Below, piece after piece: positions 51,080-60,564 of a DNA stretch of 64,000 bases. Origin of the DNA: Novosphingobium taihuense (GTDB lineage: Bacteria > Pseudomonadota > Alphaproteobacteria > Sphingomonadales > Sphingomonadaceae). Each line of letters begins with the position of its first letter. Positions within the stretch are counted from its first letter, which is position 1. The notes beneath the pieces were generated by a model, which made no database searches, had not been told where the DNA came from, and worked only from the letters and a program-made list of their open reading frames with translations. The position numbers were made by a program, and so were the translations under genes. The DNA is taken from assembly GCF_007830315.1 (NCBI RefSeq), contig NZ_VLKJ01000011.1, forward strand, positions 78,989 through 142,988. The letters are read 5' to 3'.

Positions 51080-51994
51080 ATGGATAAAGTAGTTGTCGTC
51101 GGCGCAGGAGCGATGGGATGCCTCTTCGCGGCTCGCCTCGCATTGTCTGGGGCCCAGGTCACCATCGTGGACGTCGATCGCAAGCGGCTAAGCATCGTTG
51201 CCGCCGAAGGCATCCACTTGCACGATGAAACCGGCGAGCATGTCGTCAAGGTGAAGGCTTGCACAGCGGAGGATGCCGACCCCGCAGATCTCGTACTTTT
51301 ATTCACCAAAGCGATGCACAGCCGCTCAGCCATCGCATCTGTCGCTCATCTGGCAAAAGGATCCTGCTGCGCTTTGACCCTGCAGAACGGGCTCTGCAAT
51401 GCTGAAGCGATCGCCGAAGTGTTCTCTCCCGCCAACGTACTTGCGGGCGTTACCGATTGGCCGGCGGATTTTGCTCCGCCAAATGGCGTTGCCGCGCATG
51501 GCACGGGTCACGTTTGGCTGGGAGCCTTCGATCCAGCGGGCGAAACAACTGCACAGTCTGCGGTGGAGTTACTCAATGCTGCACACATGGGTGCGCAACA
51601 TGATCCGCAGGTGCTGGCTGCAATCTGGGAAAAAGCCGCGTTCAATGCAGCGCTCAATGCGCTCTCCACGATTCTGAATCTGCCGGTTGGTGGGCTAGAT
51701 ACACCGGAGGGGCGGAGCATTGCCGGCGCCGTGATTGACGAGACCATCGCCGTGGCTGCCACCAAAGGCATAGCCATGGATCGCGTGAGACTGCTTGCAA
51801 AGACTGACTTTGCCCTTGCCAATCACAAGGCGCACAAACCCTCGATGCTGCAGGACCGTCAGGCAGGTCGACCGACCGAGATCGATGCCATCAACGGCGA
51901 GATCGTGAAGGCCGCGAAGGCCGCAGGAATTGCGGCTCCGGTGACTTCAACCTTGGCTGCGTTGGTAAGGATGGGCGAGCCCGGGCGGAACTGA
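51080..51994 (+). CDS. ketopantoate reductase family oxidoreductase (ApbA/PanE fold)
   Basis: The 304-residue protein begins with the NADP fold DKVVVVGAGAMGCLFAARLALSGAQVTIVD and has the family C-terminal part with the catalytic Lys (AIWEKAAFNAALNALSTILN) and HKPSMLQDRQAGRPTEIDAINGEIV. It could make pantoate, but many members reduce other 2-oxo acids. Its position next to genes for 2-oxo-acid decarboxylation favours a catabolic role, which is inference. It has a GAGGG site and starts 61 bases after the LysR gene. Confidence 0.85.
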   Translation: MDKVVVVGAGAMGCLFAARLALSGAQVTIVDVDRKRLSIVAAEGIHLHDETGEHVVKVKACTAEDADPADLVLLFTKAMHSRSAIASVAHLAKGSCCALTLQNGLCNAEAIAEVFSPANVLAGVTDWPADFAPPNGVAAHGTGHVWLGAFDPAGETTAQSAVELLNAAHMGAQHDPQVLAAIWEKAAFNAALNALSTILNLPVGGLDTPEGRSIAGAVIDETIAVAATKGIAMDRVRLLAKTDFALANHKAHKPSMLQDRQAGRPTEIDAINGEIVKAAKAAGIAAPVTSTLAALVRMGEPGRN

Positions 51995-52015
51995 TCCGCA
52001 CCGGGCTCCAATCGT

Positions 52016-54619
52016 TCAGAACTTTGCTCCCGCACGCAAACCAAATGTGCGCGGAGTGGTGGGCACAATGTACGGCCTCTGGCCACATGCGCCACACTGC
52101 TGGAAGCGTGACAACTGCCCGCGCTCGTCGAAAATGTTCGAAACGAACAATTCAATTGAATAGCTGTCCCAATCGGCTCCTATCGTGCTGTTGACCGTCC
52201 CGAAGGCTTTCAAATTGCCCAATTGTGAAGCCGGGTTGATCACGTTGCCGCTGTAGGTCTCGTAGATCGCCGTGCGGATATCGGACGTTGCCCTGCTCTG
52301 GTATGTCCCGTTAAGCTGGAAATGAGCCTTAGCACTGCCCATGGGGACAACATAACGCGCCGTTGCACTTGCTTTGAACTTTGGCGTGATCGGCAGGCGC
52401 GTGCCTTTAGGTGCCGAAACGAGATTAGGGTCCCCATCTGGCCCCACACCGTTACACTGGAAAGTTGGATCGTCGAAAAGGCACAAATTGTTGAGCGTCT
52501 TGGCATCGGTATAGGCGGCCGAGACGTTGAACGTCAGTGGACCGCGCCCAATAGACGCGTCCACATCAAAACCGCGAATGCGCGCATTGGGACCGTTGTG
52601 TATTTCGGTGAAGCTGTTCGCGCCGAGGAAAGCAAACTGGAAATCTTTCCAGTTCTGTTGATAGATCGCTCCGTTCAGGCGAATAAAACCACCAGCGAGC
52701 GTGGTCTTGAAGCCGATCTCATAGTTAGTCAGAAAATCTGCGGCATAGGGCTCCACGTCTGCACGGCGGTTGATGCCGCCAGGCCGGAAACCGCGAGACC
52801 ACGTCGCGTAGACGAGCACGTCACTGTTTGGCTTCCAGGTAGCGTTCAACCGGTACGTGCCGCCAGATCCCGAAGCCTTGACCGGCTTTATCCCGTTCGT
52901 CGTGAAAAGACCGAGATTGGTACAGGGGCTTCCATTTACCGCAGGCGGCAGAAGCGTCGTGTCCGACTGGCCCGCCAATTGCGCGCTCCGCAAACGCAGT
53001 CCAGATTGGGTGAAGCACGCTGCCACGCCGGTGCGCGTCGAGCCCGCAGCGTTTGGTGGTGGGTTATCATCTGCGCCTTGAATGAAGGCTGGATTGCGGC
53101 CGAAGCCAAAGAAACCGATTAGCGTATTATCATAAATGAATGCCCGACCACCGGCAGTCAAAGTGACAGTCGGCGAAACATCCAAACTAAATTCGCCAAA
53201 TGCCGCGTAATCCTGATCGACACGTTTTTGCTGCGTCAACCACAACGTTCCGGGCTGTCCATTGACTGAAAGGAGTGGCCCCAGGTTGTTGATCTTGTAA
53301 TCCTGGTGGATCAGGTTCGACTGGTACTGATAGAAAAGTCCACCTACGAAGCGGAAGGGCTCCGTCGAAGGCGAAGCCACTCGAAATTCCTGACTGAACT
53401 TCTTGAAATGATCAGTACCGATCACGTTCTGCCGTGGGTCAATCGTATTCCCAAGCGAATCCTGATAATAGAAGTAGTTCGCCAGCCCTCCAACTGACTG
53501 GTACAGCGAGTCATAGGCTTCCGAATAGTCGGTGTAATCGCTCGACTGGTAAGTCTTTCGATCAAGATAGGCCCCAGCATAAGTAGCGTCCCAGCTACCC
53601 AACTTGCCTTCTATGGTCAGCGCGGCCTGCCAGAACTTGTCATTCCGGAATTCCGGGAAGAAGTGCTGGACTTGCAGATCGCCGACCGATGGATCGAAGC
53701 CATAGGAGCCGTGGCTCTTGGTTTCCTGGTACATGAATTGCGGCGTGACCGTCCAGTTGTCGTCAAGGTCAACTTTGAGCGCAGCGCGACCACCATAGAT
53801 GTCGGTGTAATTGTAGTCCTTCTTGACGAAGGCAGCGTTGTTGACGCTGATCCCGTCTTTGACGCAGCCGTTGATGTTGTCCTCTTCATCGAACGTCGGC
53901 GTTCCGCAGAAGGTACGCGTGCCAGGAACGTTGTCGATGAAACCGGCATTGCGCTGATACCAGCCGACCACACGCAGCGCCGCGTTCGAAGAAAGTGGCG
54001 CGTTGATCATGCCTTCGAGCTTGTAGCCCTGTCCGCCCTTGTTGACGGTATTCACCTCGCCATCGACGCTGCCATAAAAACTGCTGGTATCGGGCTTGTT
54101 GGTGATGATGCGGATCGTGCCGGCTTCCGAAGATGCACCATAGAGCGTGCCCTGCGGGCCCGAGAGGCTTTCTATCCGGGCGATGTCATACACGTGGACG
54201 TCAAGGTTGCCGCCGATGGTCGTGACAGGCTGCTCGTCGAGATACACGCCCACCGATGGGAGCGAACCGGAGTGGTTGCCATCGCCGCCCGAGGCAACGC
54301 CTCGCATGTAAACGACATTGGTGCCGGGCGTGCCGCCGAGCGCCTGGAACGTCACCGACGGCAGCTGCTGCGCATAGTCGGTGAAGCTGGCAACGCCGAG
54401 CTGTTCAAGCTTCTGTGTGCCGAGGGCCTGGATCGAGATCGGCACGTTCTGGAGGTTTTCGCTGCGCTTCTGCGCCGTCACGATGATCACGTTGGGATCG
54501 GAGTCGGCGGCTTCCGACTGGGCTTCCTGCGCGATCGCCGGCATGCTGATCGCGGTGCCTGCTAGCAAAAGGAGCCGTGCAAATCGTCCATTGCGGTTGG
54601 TCTTGGAATTCCGGCGCAT
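52016..54619 (-). CDS. TonB-dependent outer-membrane receptor
   Basis: The start at 54619 (MRRNSKTNRNG) has GAGGG 11 bases upstream; an ATG at 54637 is possible. The 867-residue protein has a signal peptide (RFARLLLLAGTAISMPAIAQ), the TonB-side motif NVIIVTAQKRSENLQNVPISIQA, plug motifs IESLSGPQGTLYGASSEAGTIRIITNKP, and a barrel ending in FGLRAGAKF. It follows a TPR-sulfotransferase by 113 bases in the same direction, repeating the association at 15704-19787. The substrate is unknown. Confidence 0.9.
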   Translation of the reverse strand: MRRNSKTNRNGRFARLLLLAGTAISMPAIAQEAQSEAADSDPNVIIVTAQKRSENLQNVPISIQALGTQKLEQLGVASFTDYAQQLPSVTFQALGGTPGTNVVYMRGVASGGDGNHSGSLPSVGVYLDEQPVTTIGGNLDVHVYDIARIESLSGPQGTLYGASSEAGTIRIITNKPDTSSFYGSVDGEVNTVNKGGQGYKLEGMINAPLSSNAALRVVGWYQRNAGFIDNVPGTRTFCGTPTFDEEDNINGCVKDGISVNNAAFVKKDYNYTDIYGGRAALKVDLDDNWTVTPQFMYQETKSHGSYGFDPSVGDLQVQHFFPEFRNDKFWQAALTIEGKLGSWDATYAGAYLDRKTYQSSDYTDYSEAYDSLYQSVGGLANYFYYQDSLGNTIDPRQNVIGTDHFKKFSQEFRVASPSTEPFRFVGGLFYQYQSNLIHQDYKINNLGPLLSVNGQPGTLWLTQQKRVDQDYAAFGEFSLDVSPTVTLTAGGRAFIYDNTLIGFFGFGRNPAFIQGADDNPPPNAAGSTRTGVAACFTQSGLRLRSAQLAGQSDTTLLPPAVNGSPCTNLGLFTTNGIKPVKASGSGGTYRLNATWKPNSDVLVYATWSRGFRPGGINRRADVEPYAADFLTNYEIGFKTTLAGGFIRLNGAIYQQNWKDFQFAFLGANSFTEIHNGPNARIRGFDVDASIGRGPLTFNVSAAYTDAKTLNNLCLFDDPTFQCNGVGPDGDPNLVSAPKGTRLPITPKFKASATARYVVPMGSAKAHFQLNGTYQSRATSDIRTAIYETYSGNVINPASQLGNLKAFGTVNSTIGADWDSYSIELFVSNIFDERGQLSRFQQCGACGQRPYIVPTTPRTFGLRAGAKF

Positions 54620-54732
54620 GGCAGAATGTACCCTCATGTTTCTGTTTTGCGCACCGATGCTGCTCCGCAGAAGAGCGGATCGTCAAGCCGTATGGCGCGG
54701 GAAACGATTGTTAAGTCAGGGGCGTGGCCAAT

Positions 54733-56358
54733 TTACAACGATGTTGGTTCCCGGGTCGTCGGAGCTTCCGGATAACAATCCAATACATCGCCCAGCGCTG
54801 TCTTGAGCGGGCCAAGCCAAGGCTCGAACGGCATCCACGCTTCGGTGCCTTCGCGAAAGATCGGACGACGGACCTGCTCGGAACTCGCCGTGCGAACGGC
54901 CCGTTCGGTCTGGTGAAAGGCGAGGCAAGCTTCCTCGAACTGAAGCCCGCAATGCTGCAGCAAAGCGCGCACTTCGGCTTCCGTATTGTCGACCATCCGC
55001 TCATAGATCACGCGATGCACTAAGCCAGGCAAGACTTGGTCGTAATGTGCCATAGCCCGCACATAGTCGCGATAATAGCGCCCCATGTCGTCGAGCGAAT
55101 AGCTGAACCCCTGCCCTCGCGCGAAATGCTGCTTGAAATTGGAAAAGCAGCAGGCGAGCGGATGCCTTCGCGCATCGACGATCTTCGCGTTTGGCAGGAT
55201 CAGGTGGATGAAGGGAACGTGCAGCCAGTTGTTCGGCATCTTGTCGATGAACAACGGTCGCGATGTGTGGCGCTGTACCCGGGTGCGCAAAAGATAAGCC
55301 TCACCAAGCCTGCGCAATTCGCCCTCGGGCAGATCGACGAGCGCGACCGGATAGCCTTCAACATTGCGTGCCAGGAAACCGATGTCGGAAAGTTCGCTGG
55401 TGCCTTCAACCTGTGAATGGCTGGCAAGGATCTGTTCGACGAGAGTCGACCCGGCGCGCGGCATGCCGAGAACGAATATCGGATCGGGCGCCGCGCAACC
55501 TTGTCCTGAAAGTCCTGATAATAACGCGGGCGTGAATGTCGCGATCGCAGCGTCGACGCTTTCGGTCGTATCTTCGGCCTTGTATGGCATCCGGCGACGT
55601 CGCAGTTCGTTGCCTGCAGAATAATGTCGGAACGCGGCTTCCGCCTCGCCCCGGTCCTCGAACGCCTTGCCGAGCGAGAAATCGAGGTGCCAGCGATCGT
55701 CGGGAGTCAGGTCATCACGCGCCAATGCAGACTGCATCGCAGCGATATCGTCATCCGAGAACTTCACCGTCTTGAGATTGGCAAGGCTCCACCAGGCCTC
55801 GCCAAGGACCGGCAACAGCTCGATTGCCTTGCGATAGGCGGCAATGCCATCAGCCTGCCGCCCCACGGTCTTGAGCATGTGGCCATAACTCATCCACACA
55901 CGCGGCTGGTTCGGCGCCTGCTGCAAGACCTGCTCGTATAGCGCCAGTGCCTCGTCAAACTCTCCGAGACGGCCATAAGCTGCGGCCTGCAAGTTGGCAT
56001 GGCCGACATTGTCGGGATCGTCTGCCGTGACTTTCGCCAGCTCTTCCAATGCCTCAGGCGCGCGATTGGTGCGATAAAGCACCAGCGCGAGGTTGGCGCG
56101 CGCAGGGGTAAATTGCGGGGCCAGCTCAATCGCCCGGCGCAACAGATTCTCGGCATCAGTGTAACGCCCGATACGCCCTGCCAACTCCGCAAAAAGGCGG
56201 ATCGCGCGGACATCGAAGGGATCGTCCTTTAGAAGCGAGCGAAGCAGGGGCTCTGCTGTCGGCAAGTCGTTCTCGTTCATCGCCACTGCCGCGCGGACAA
56301 GGCGCGGATCGTAAGCGGGTGCAGCAGGACTGCGGGGGGATGTGGTGACGTTTGCCAT
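54733..56358 (-). CDS. TPR-repeat sulfotransferase family protein, second copy
   Basis: Several ATGs lie near the start (56376, 56367, 56358) with no clear ribosome site; I take 56358, giving 541 residues. About five TPR units (residues 15-200) precede a sulfotransferase domain with the PAPS loop LGMPRAGSTLVEQIL (residues 297-311). The later segment DARRHPLACCFSNFKQHFARG holds the 3'-phosphate contacts. The C-terminal half is related to the protein at 18225-19787 (CGL.F...CLAFH in both). It is upstream of and codirectional with a TonB receptor. Confidence 0.85.
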   Translation of the reverse strand: MANVTTSPRSPAAPAYDPRLVRAAVAMNENDLPTAEPLLRSLLKDDPFDVRAIRLFAELAGRIGRYTDAENLLRRAIELAPQFTPARANLALVLYRTNRAPEALEELAKVTADDPDNVGHANLQAAAYGRLGEFDEALALYEQVLQQAPNQPRVWMSYGHMLKTVGRQADGIAAYRKAIELLPVLGEAWWSLANLKTVKFSDDDIAAMQSALARDDLTPDDRWHLDFSLGKAFEDRGEAEAAFRHYSAGNELRRRRMPYKAEDTTESVDAAIATFTPALLSGLSGQGCAAPDPIFVLGMPRAGSTLVEQILASHSQVEGTSELSDIGFLARNVEGYPVALVDLPEGELRRLGEAYLLRTRVQRHTSRPLFIDKMPNNWLHVPFIHLILPNAKIVDARRHPLACCFSNFKQHFARGQGFSYSLDDMGRYYRDYVRAMAHYDQVLPGLVHRVIYERMVDNTEAEVRALLQHCGLQFEEACLAFHQTERAVRTASSEQVRRPIFREGTEAWMPFEPWLGPLKTALGDVLDCYPEAPTTREPTSL

Positions 56359-56434
56359 TATGCGCATCACAAACATGGTGACGGCCCGCGATCAAGCGTT
56401 ACTCTTCGTAAGCGTCGTTTCCGGAGAACTGCAA

Positions 56435-57739
56435 ATGCCCCCGCACAAACGTGGCCTCGGTTTCTGGATGACGCTCGCGCTGGTCGTCGGCAACATGATC
56501 GGCTCGGGGATTTACATCCTGCCAGCCACGCTGGCCCCGCTCGGGTACAACCAGTTGATTGGCTGGGCCGTGACACTGGGCGGAGCGCTATGTCTTGCTT
56601 TCAGCTTCGCCCGGATGGGCGCGCGCTTGCCGCTTGCGGGTGGGCCTTACGCGTATGCACAGTCAGCGTTCGGCCCGATCCTCGGGTTCGTGACGGCGTG
56701 GTCCTACTGGACCATGCTCTGGGCCGGGAACGGGGCCGTTGCCGTGGCAGTCGTCAGCAATCTGAGCCTGCTGTTCCCATGGATCGGCAATACGCCCGCC
56801 GTTCCTGCGCTGCTCTCGGTGGGCTGCGTCTGGCTGCTGACGCTGGTCAACATCCGCGGCGTTCGCGCTGCGGGCGATGTTTCGGTGGTGACCACAGCGC
56901 TCAAGCTAATGCCCCTCGCGGGCCTCATCGGCCTCGCGCTCTGGCTGCTGGCGACTGGCGTGCCTTCGGTTGAGCAACCTGTTGTTGCCCTCTCCGGCGG
57001 CGTGGTGGCAACAGCAGCAGGGCTCACCTTCTGGGGCTTCCTCGGTCTCGAATCCGCCACTGTTCCGGCAGACAAAGTAGAGAACGCCAGCAAGGTCGTA
57101 CCGCGCGCAACGCTGATTGGTGTGGCGCTGACGGGGCTCGTCTACATGGGCATCTCGGGTGCTTTCGCACTCTACATGCCCATGGCGGAGGCCGCGGCGT
57201 CACCAGCCCCCGTCGCCGATTTCCTCGCCAAGTTCTTCGGATCCGGCATGGGCCAGATCGTTGCCGTTTTCGCCGCAATCAGCGCGTTCGGCACGCTCAA
57301 CGGCTTCATCCTTCTTCAAGGCGAAGTGCCATGGGCCATGGCGCGTGGCGGCGTTTTTCCGCGCTGGTTCGCAGTCGAAGGCTCTCGCGGCACGCCGGTT
57401 CGCTCGCACGTGGTGTCGAGCGTACTGCTTAGCGTGGTGACCCTGTTGAACTACGGCCGCGGCATGGGCGATCTGTTCGCCTTCATCGCCTCGGTAAGCC
57501 TCGCCGCCGGCATGCTGTCATACTTCATAGCCATGCTCGCCGCCGTGCGCCTGCTTCCCGACGAGCGCCTGCTTGTGGGTGCAGCGCTCGTCGGAGCGGC
57601 GTTCATCGGGTGGGCGGCATGGGGCCTCGGCCTCGAAGCCCTGACTTATGGTGCTGGCTTTATCGCCCTAGGCCTGCCGGTGTACCTGCTGATCAAGCGC
57701 GATGCAGCAGCTTCCACAGCATCGAGCGATCACGGATGA
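56435..57739 (+). CDS. APC-family amino acid/polyamine permease
   Basis: The start at 56435 has GGAGA upstream and gives 434 residues with about 12 membrane helices. The N-terminus LGFWMTLALVVGNMIGSGIYILPATLAPLG holds the GSGIY substrate-contact motif of the amino acid-polyamine-organocation superfamily, and GPYAYAQSAFG follows. It imports or exchanges an amino acid or amine in the inner membrane. It is divergent from the sulfotransferase gene across about 76 bases. Its last 47 bases overlap the convergent flavoprotein gene. Confidence 0.88.
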   Translation: MPPHKRGLGFWMTLALVVGNMIGSGIYILPATLAPLGYNQLIGWAVTLGGALCLAFSFARMGARLPLAGGPYAYAQSAFGPILGFVTAWSYWTMLWAGNGAVAVAVVSNLSLLFPWIGNTPAVPALLSVGCVWLLTLVNIRGVRAAGDVSVVTTALKLMPLAGLIGLALWLLATGVPSVEQPVVALSGGVVATAAGLTFWGFLGLESATVPADKVENASKVVPRATLIGVALTGLVYMGISGAFALYMPMAEAAASPAPVADFLAKFFGSGMGQIVAVFAAISAFGTLNGFILLQGEVPWAMARGGVFPRWFAVEGSRGTPVRSHVVSSVLLSVVTLLNYGRGMGDLFAFIASVSLAAGMLSYFIAMLAAVRLLPDERLLVGAALVGAAFIGWAAWGLGLEALTYGAGFIALGLPVYLLIKRDAAASTASSDHG

Positions 57740-59294
57740 TCTCTGCAGCTGCATTGTGGCCCGGCGCACCGGTCACACCGCCACCCGGATGCGTGCCCGA
57801 ACCGCACATGTAGAGCCCCTTGATCGGCGAGCGATAATCGCCGTGCCCAAGCACCGGACGCGCCGCCCATAGCTGGTCGAGACCCATCGTGCCGTGGAAG
57901 ATATCCCCCCCGATCAGACCAAACTTGCGCTCGAGATCGAGCGGCGAATGGATCTGCCGCGCAATTACGCTGCCCTTGAAGTTGGGCGCGTGTTCGGTGA
58001 CCGTATCGACGATCAGATCGGCCACCTTCTCGCGGTGCAAGTCCCAATCCACGTTTGGATCGAACTGTTGGCAGAACAGGCTGGCCACATGCTGTCCCGG
58101 AGGAGCGAGACTGTCGTCCACCGTGCTCGGAATCTTGATCTCTACGATCGGCTTCTTCGACCAGCCGTCTTGCTGGGCATCGATGAATGCCTGATCCATG
58201 TAGTCCATGCCCGGGGCGATGATGATCCCGGCGGTGTGATGCTCGGCCTTTTCCTTGCCCGGCAGCACGGTGAAGTCCGGCAGCTCTGTCAGCGCCACGT
58301 TCATGCGGAACGTGCCTGACCCGGTCTTGTAGCTCTTCATCCTGCGGTTGAAGTCCTCGTTGAGGTCCGCGGAATCGACCAGTTGGCGGTAGAGTAGCGC
58401 CGGTCCAACGTTGGCGGCGATGATCGGTGCGTAGAGCTCTTCCCCGCCCTCAAGCTTCACCCCGGCAGCCTTGCCGTTGTTGACCAGCACCTTTGAAACT
58501 GGCGCTTCGAGGCTTATCTCCACACCCACGTCTGCGCAGGCCTTGGCCATGGCCTGCGTGATTGCGCCCATGCCACCGACCGAATGACCCCAGGCGCCCA
58601 GCTTGCCGTTCACTTCGCCGAACACATGGTGCAGCAGAACATAGGCGCTGCCCGGTGTCGAAACGCCCGCGTAGTTGCCAACCACCGCGTCGAACGCGAA
58701 GGCGGATTTCACATGATCGTCCTCGAACCAGCCGTCGAGGAAATCGCGCGCAGACTTGGTGAAGATGTCCAGCAGATCGCGTTGCGTGGCGATGTCCAGC
58801 TTGGCAATCGGCCAGCCCTGCATCGCGGCAGACTTTAGCGCCGCCATGCCCCCACCGACGTTGGGTGGGGTCTGCAACGAGATATCGCGCAGCACGTTGG
58901 CGACTTTCTCCAACGCCGCATCATATTTGGGGTAAGCCTCGGCGTCCTTCTTCGAAAAGCGCGCGAACTCCGCCTCGGTTCGGCCCGGCCCGCCACCAAG
59001 CTTCAGATAGGTATCCGGAAACGGGAAGAAGTTGCTGATCGTCCGCTCGATCACGCGATACCCGTAATCGTGCAGCTTCATGTCCGCGATGACCTTGGGC
59101 CGCAGCAGGCTGACGGTGTAGCTTGCGGTCGAATTGCGAAAACCGGGATGGAACTCCTCGGTCACCGCTGCGCCGCCAACAATGTCGCGCCGCTCAAGTA
59201 CGCGCACTTTCATCCCGGCCTTGGCAAGATAGAAGGCGCAGACGAGGCCATTGTGGCCGCCGCCGATGATCAGAGCGTCATAACGGTTGGACAT
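57693..59294 (-). CDS. PYROXD2/phytoene-desaturase-like FAD oxidoreductase
   Basis: The 533-residue protein starts with the FAD dinucleotide fold DALIIGGGHNGLVCAFYLAKAGMKVRVLERRDIVGGAAVTEEF and ends with the flavin-binding GLYMCGSGTHPGGGVTGAPGHNAAAEII. This is the CrtI/PYROXD2 branch of flavin amine-oxidase-fold proteins, common in sphingomonads; most have unknown substrates. It lies 27 bases downstream of the Rieske oxygenase in the same direction, so they may act on the same compound. The call of carotenoid desaturase is not supported by its neighbours. Confidence 0.85.
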   Translation of the reverse strand: MSNRYDALIIGGGHNGLVCAFYLAKAGMKVRVLERRDIVGGAAVTEEFHPGFRNSTASYTVSLLRPKVIADMKLHDYGYRVIERTISNFFPFPDTYLKLGGGPGRTEAEFARFSKKDAEAYPKYDAALEKVANVLRDISLQTPPNVGGGMAALKSAAMQGWPIAKLDIATQRDLLDIFTKSARDFLDGWFEDDHVKSAFAFDAVVGNYAGVSTPGSAYVLLHHVFGEVNGKLGAWGHSVGGMGAITQAMAKACADVGVEISLEAPVSKVLVNNGKAAGVKLEGGEELYAPIIAANVGPALLYRQLVDSADLNEDFNRRMKSYKTGSGTFRMNVALTELPDFTVLPGKEKAEHHTAGIIIAPGMDYMDQAFIDAQQDGWSKKPIVEIKIPSTVDDSLAPPGQHVASLFCQQFDPNVDWDLHREKVADLIVDTVTEHAPNFKGSVIARQIHSPLDLERKFGLIGGDIFHGTMGLDQLWAARPVLGHGDYRSPIKGLYMCGSGTHPGGGVTGAPGHNAAAEIIRDRSMLWKLLHRA

Positions 59295-59321
59295 GCGGTA
59301 ACTCCCCGGAAATTCTTGTGA

Positions 59322-60503
59322 TTAGTTCTTCGACCAACCGGCCGGCGGTGCTTTGTGCAGGCGAGCCTCGGGCGTGATCGCGCGGATCTTGCGGGCAAAG
59401 CTGCGCAGGCAGACCTCGCTCCTTCCGATCGGTCCGGCGCCGTATGTCTGCGAGGCCATGCCTTGCTGGATACGCTCGATCAACCAGGTGTCTTCCTTGT
59501 TGACCACCCGATTGATCCGCCAATTGGCATAGCGGACCAGCTTCATCTCGCGCCGATCGTCCGGTAGCGCAAAGCACATCTCGCGCAGCACCGTTGTCGT
59601 CGGCGTCAGCGGCAACCATTGCATGAAGTCGATCTGGTCGGCGTAGATATCGAACGCGATGTTGGGCCAGAGCTTGTAGTAGAGCCAGCGCCGCTGCGCT
59701 TCCTGCGATAGGTGCGGCACTTCCGGCAGGTGCGCCTGATAGAACCGCTCCCAGAAGTTCGCCGAAGGCTTTTCAACCAGATCGCCCTTCATCCGGTCAG
59801 CCCAGCCATGGTCTGAAATCTCGTAGGACTTGCCGAAGATGCGCGTCAGCCCATCATGCGCCACTGGAATGTGTAGATTATCCGAATAGTTGTCACCAAC
59901 GTTCTTCCAATTAACCTGCCGCTCACGCAGGCGCACGTCGCCGATCCGACGCATGTCCTCGAAGCGATAGGGTCCCACCTCTTCTTCGAACGGGGCCATC
60001 ATCTCGGCCACGCTCGGGAAGCCGCCATCAACCAACCGGACGAAGACGAAGCCCCGCCAGATTTCGACCGAGACAGGCGCGAGCCCGTTTTCCTCAAGCT
60101 TCAATGCCGGATAGTCCGACTTCATCGGCACGCCTGACAGCCGCCCATCCGGCTCGAATGTCCAGGCATGATACGGGCAGACCAGCTTTTTCGCACAACC
60201 AGAAGGCCCTTCGACCAGACGCATCGCGCGATGGCGACAGACGTTTGCGAAAGCCCGGATCACGCCGTCGTCACCCCGGATCGCGAGCACGCTTTCTCCC
60301 AAATAGTCGAGCGTGCGGTATTCACCCGGCTGCGCGATGTCGCTTTCGTGGCATACTATCTGCCACGAGGGTCGGATCACCCGCTCCATCTCTACGGCGA
60401 AGTATTCTGGATCAGTGTAGAGCCAGCCCGGCAGGCTCCAGTCGGCATCCGGATCAACTTCGTCCGATGAGATGTGCCGGAATGCCCCGGAGAGATCGCC
60501 CAT
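59322..60503 (-). CDS. Rieske-type oxygenase alpha subunit (aromatic or quaternary-amine type)
   Basis: From ATG 60503 the protein has 393 residues. The Rieske ligands are Cys89/His91 (NVCRHRAMRL) and Cys109/His112 (KLVCPYHAWTFEPDG), and the iron site is Asp208, His211, His216 (DNYSDNLHIPVAH). No beta subunit or reductase is adjacent, as is common for homotrimeric members such as glycine-betaine or carnitine monooxygenases. A divergent BetI-like regulator and a permease nearby make an amine or betaine substrate plausible, but aromatic substrates remain possible. The ribosome site is weak. Confidence 0.85.
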   Translation of the reverse strand: MGDLSGAFRHISSDEVDPDADWSLPGWLYTDPEYFAVEMERVIRPSWQIVCHESDIAQPGEYRTLDYLGESVLAIRGDDGVIRAFANVCRHRAMRLVEGPSGCAKKLVCPYHAWTFEPDGRLSGVPMKSDYPALKLEENGLAPVSVEIWRGFVFVRLVDGGFPSVAEMMAPFEEEVGPYRFEDMRRIGDVRLRERQVNWKNVGDNYSDNLHIPVAHDGLTRIFGKSYEISDHGWADRMKGDLVEKPSANFWERFYQAHLPEVPHLSQEAQRRWLYYKLWPNIAFDIYADQIDFMQWLPLTPTTTVLREMCFALPDDRREMKLVRYANWRINRVVNKEDTWLIERIQQGMASQTYGAGPIGRSEVCLRSFARKIRAITPEARLHKAPPAGWSKN

Positions 60504-60523
60504 ATGCCCGAATCCAGATTTGC

Positions 60524-60545
60524 TTGTTGAACAGTCGTACAACAA
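60524..60545. promoter_or_regulatory. 22-bp palindromic operator between Rieske oxygenase and BetI-like regulator
   Basis: TTGTTGAAC (60524-60532) and GTACAACAA (60537-60545) are inverted half-sites matching at 8 of 9 positions around a 4-base centre. The site lies in the 61-base divergent region, so one TetR dimer pair bound here could repress both genes. Confidence 0.7.
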
Positions 60546-60564
60546 CAGGCAGAACATTCAAGCC

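Noticed and set aside
51080..51994. Firm assignment as pantothenate-pathway panE
   Set aside because: The fold alone does not define the substrate, and the gene neighbourhood is catabolic with no panB or panC.
57693..59294. Carotenoid biosynthesis phytoene desaturase
   Set aside because: The fold matches, but no crtB, crtY or other carotenoid genes are near, and the N-terminal and C-terminal motifs fit the PYROXD2-like branch better.
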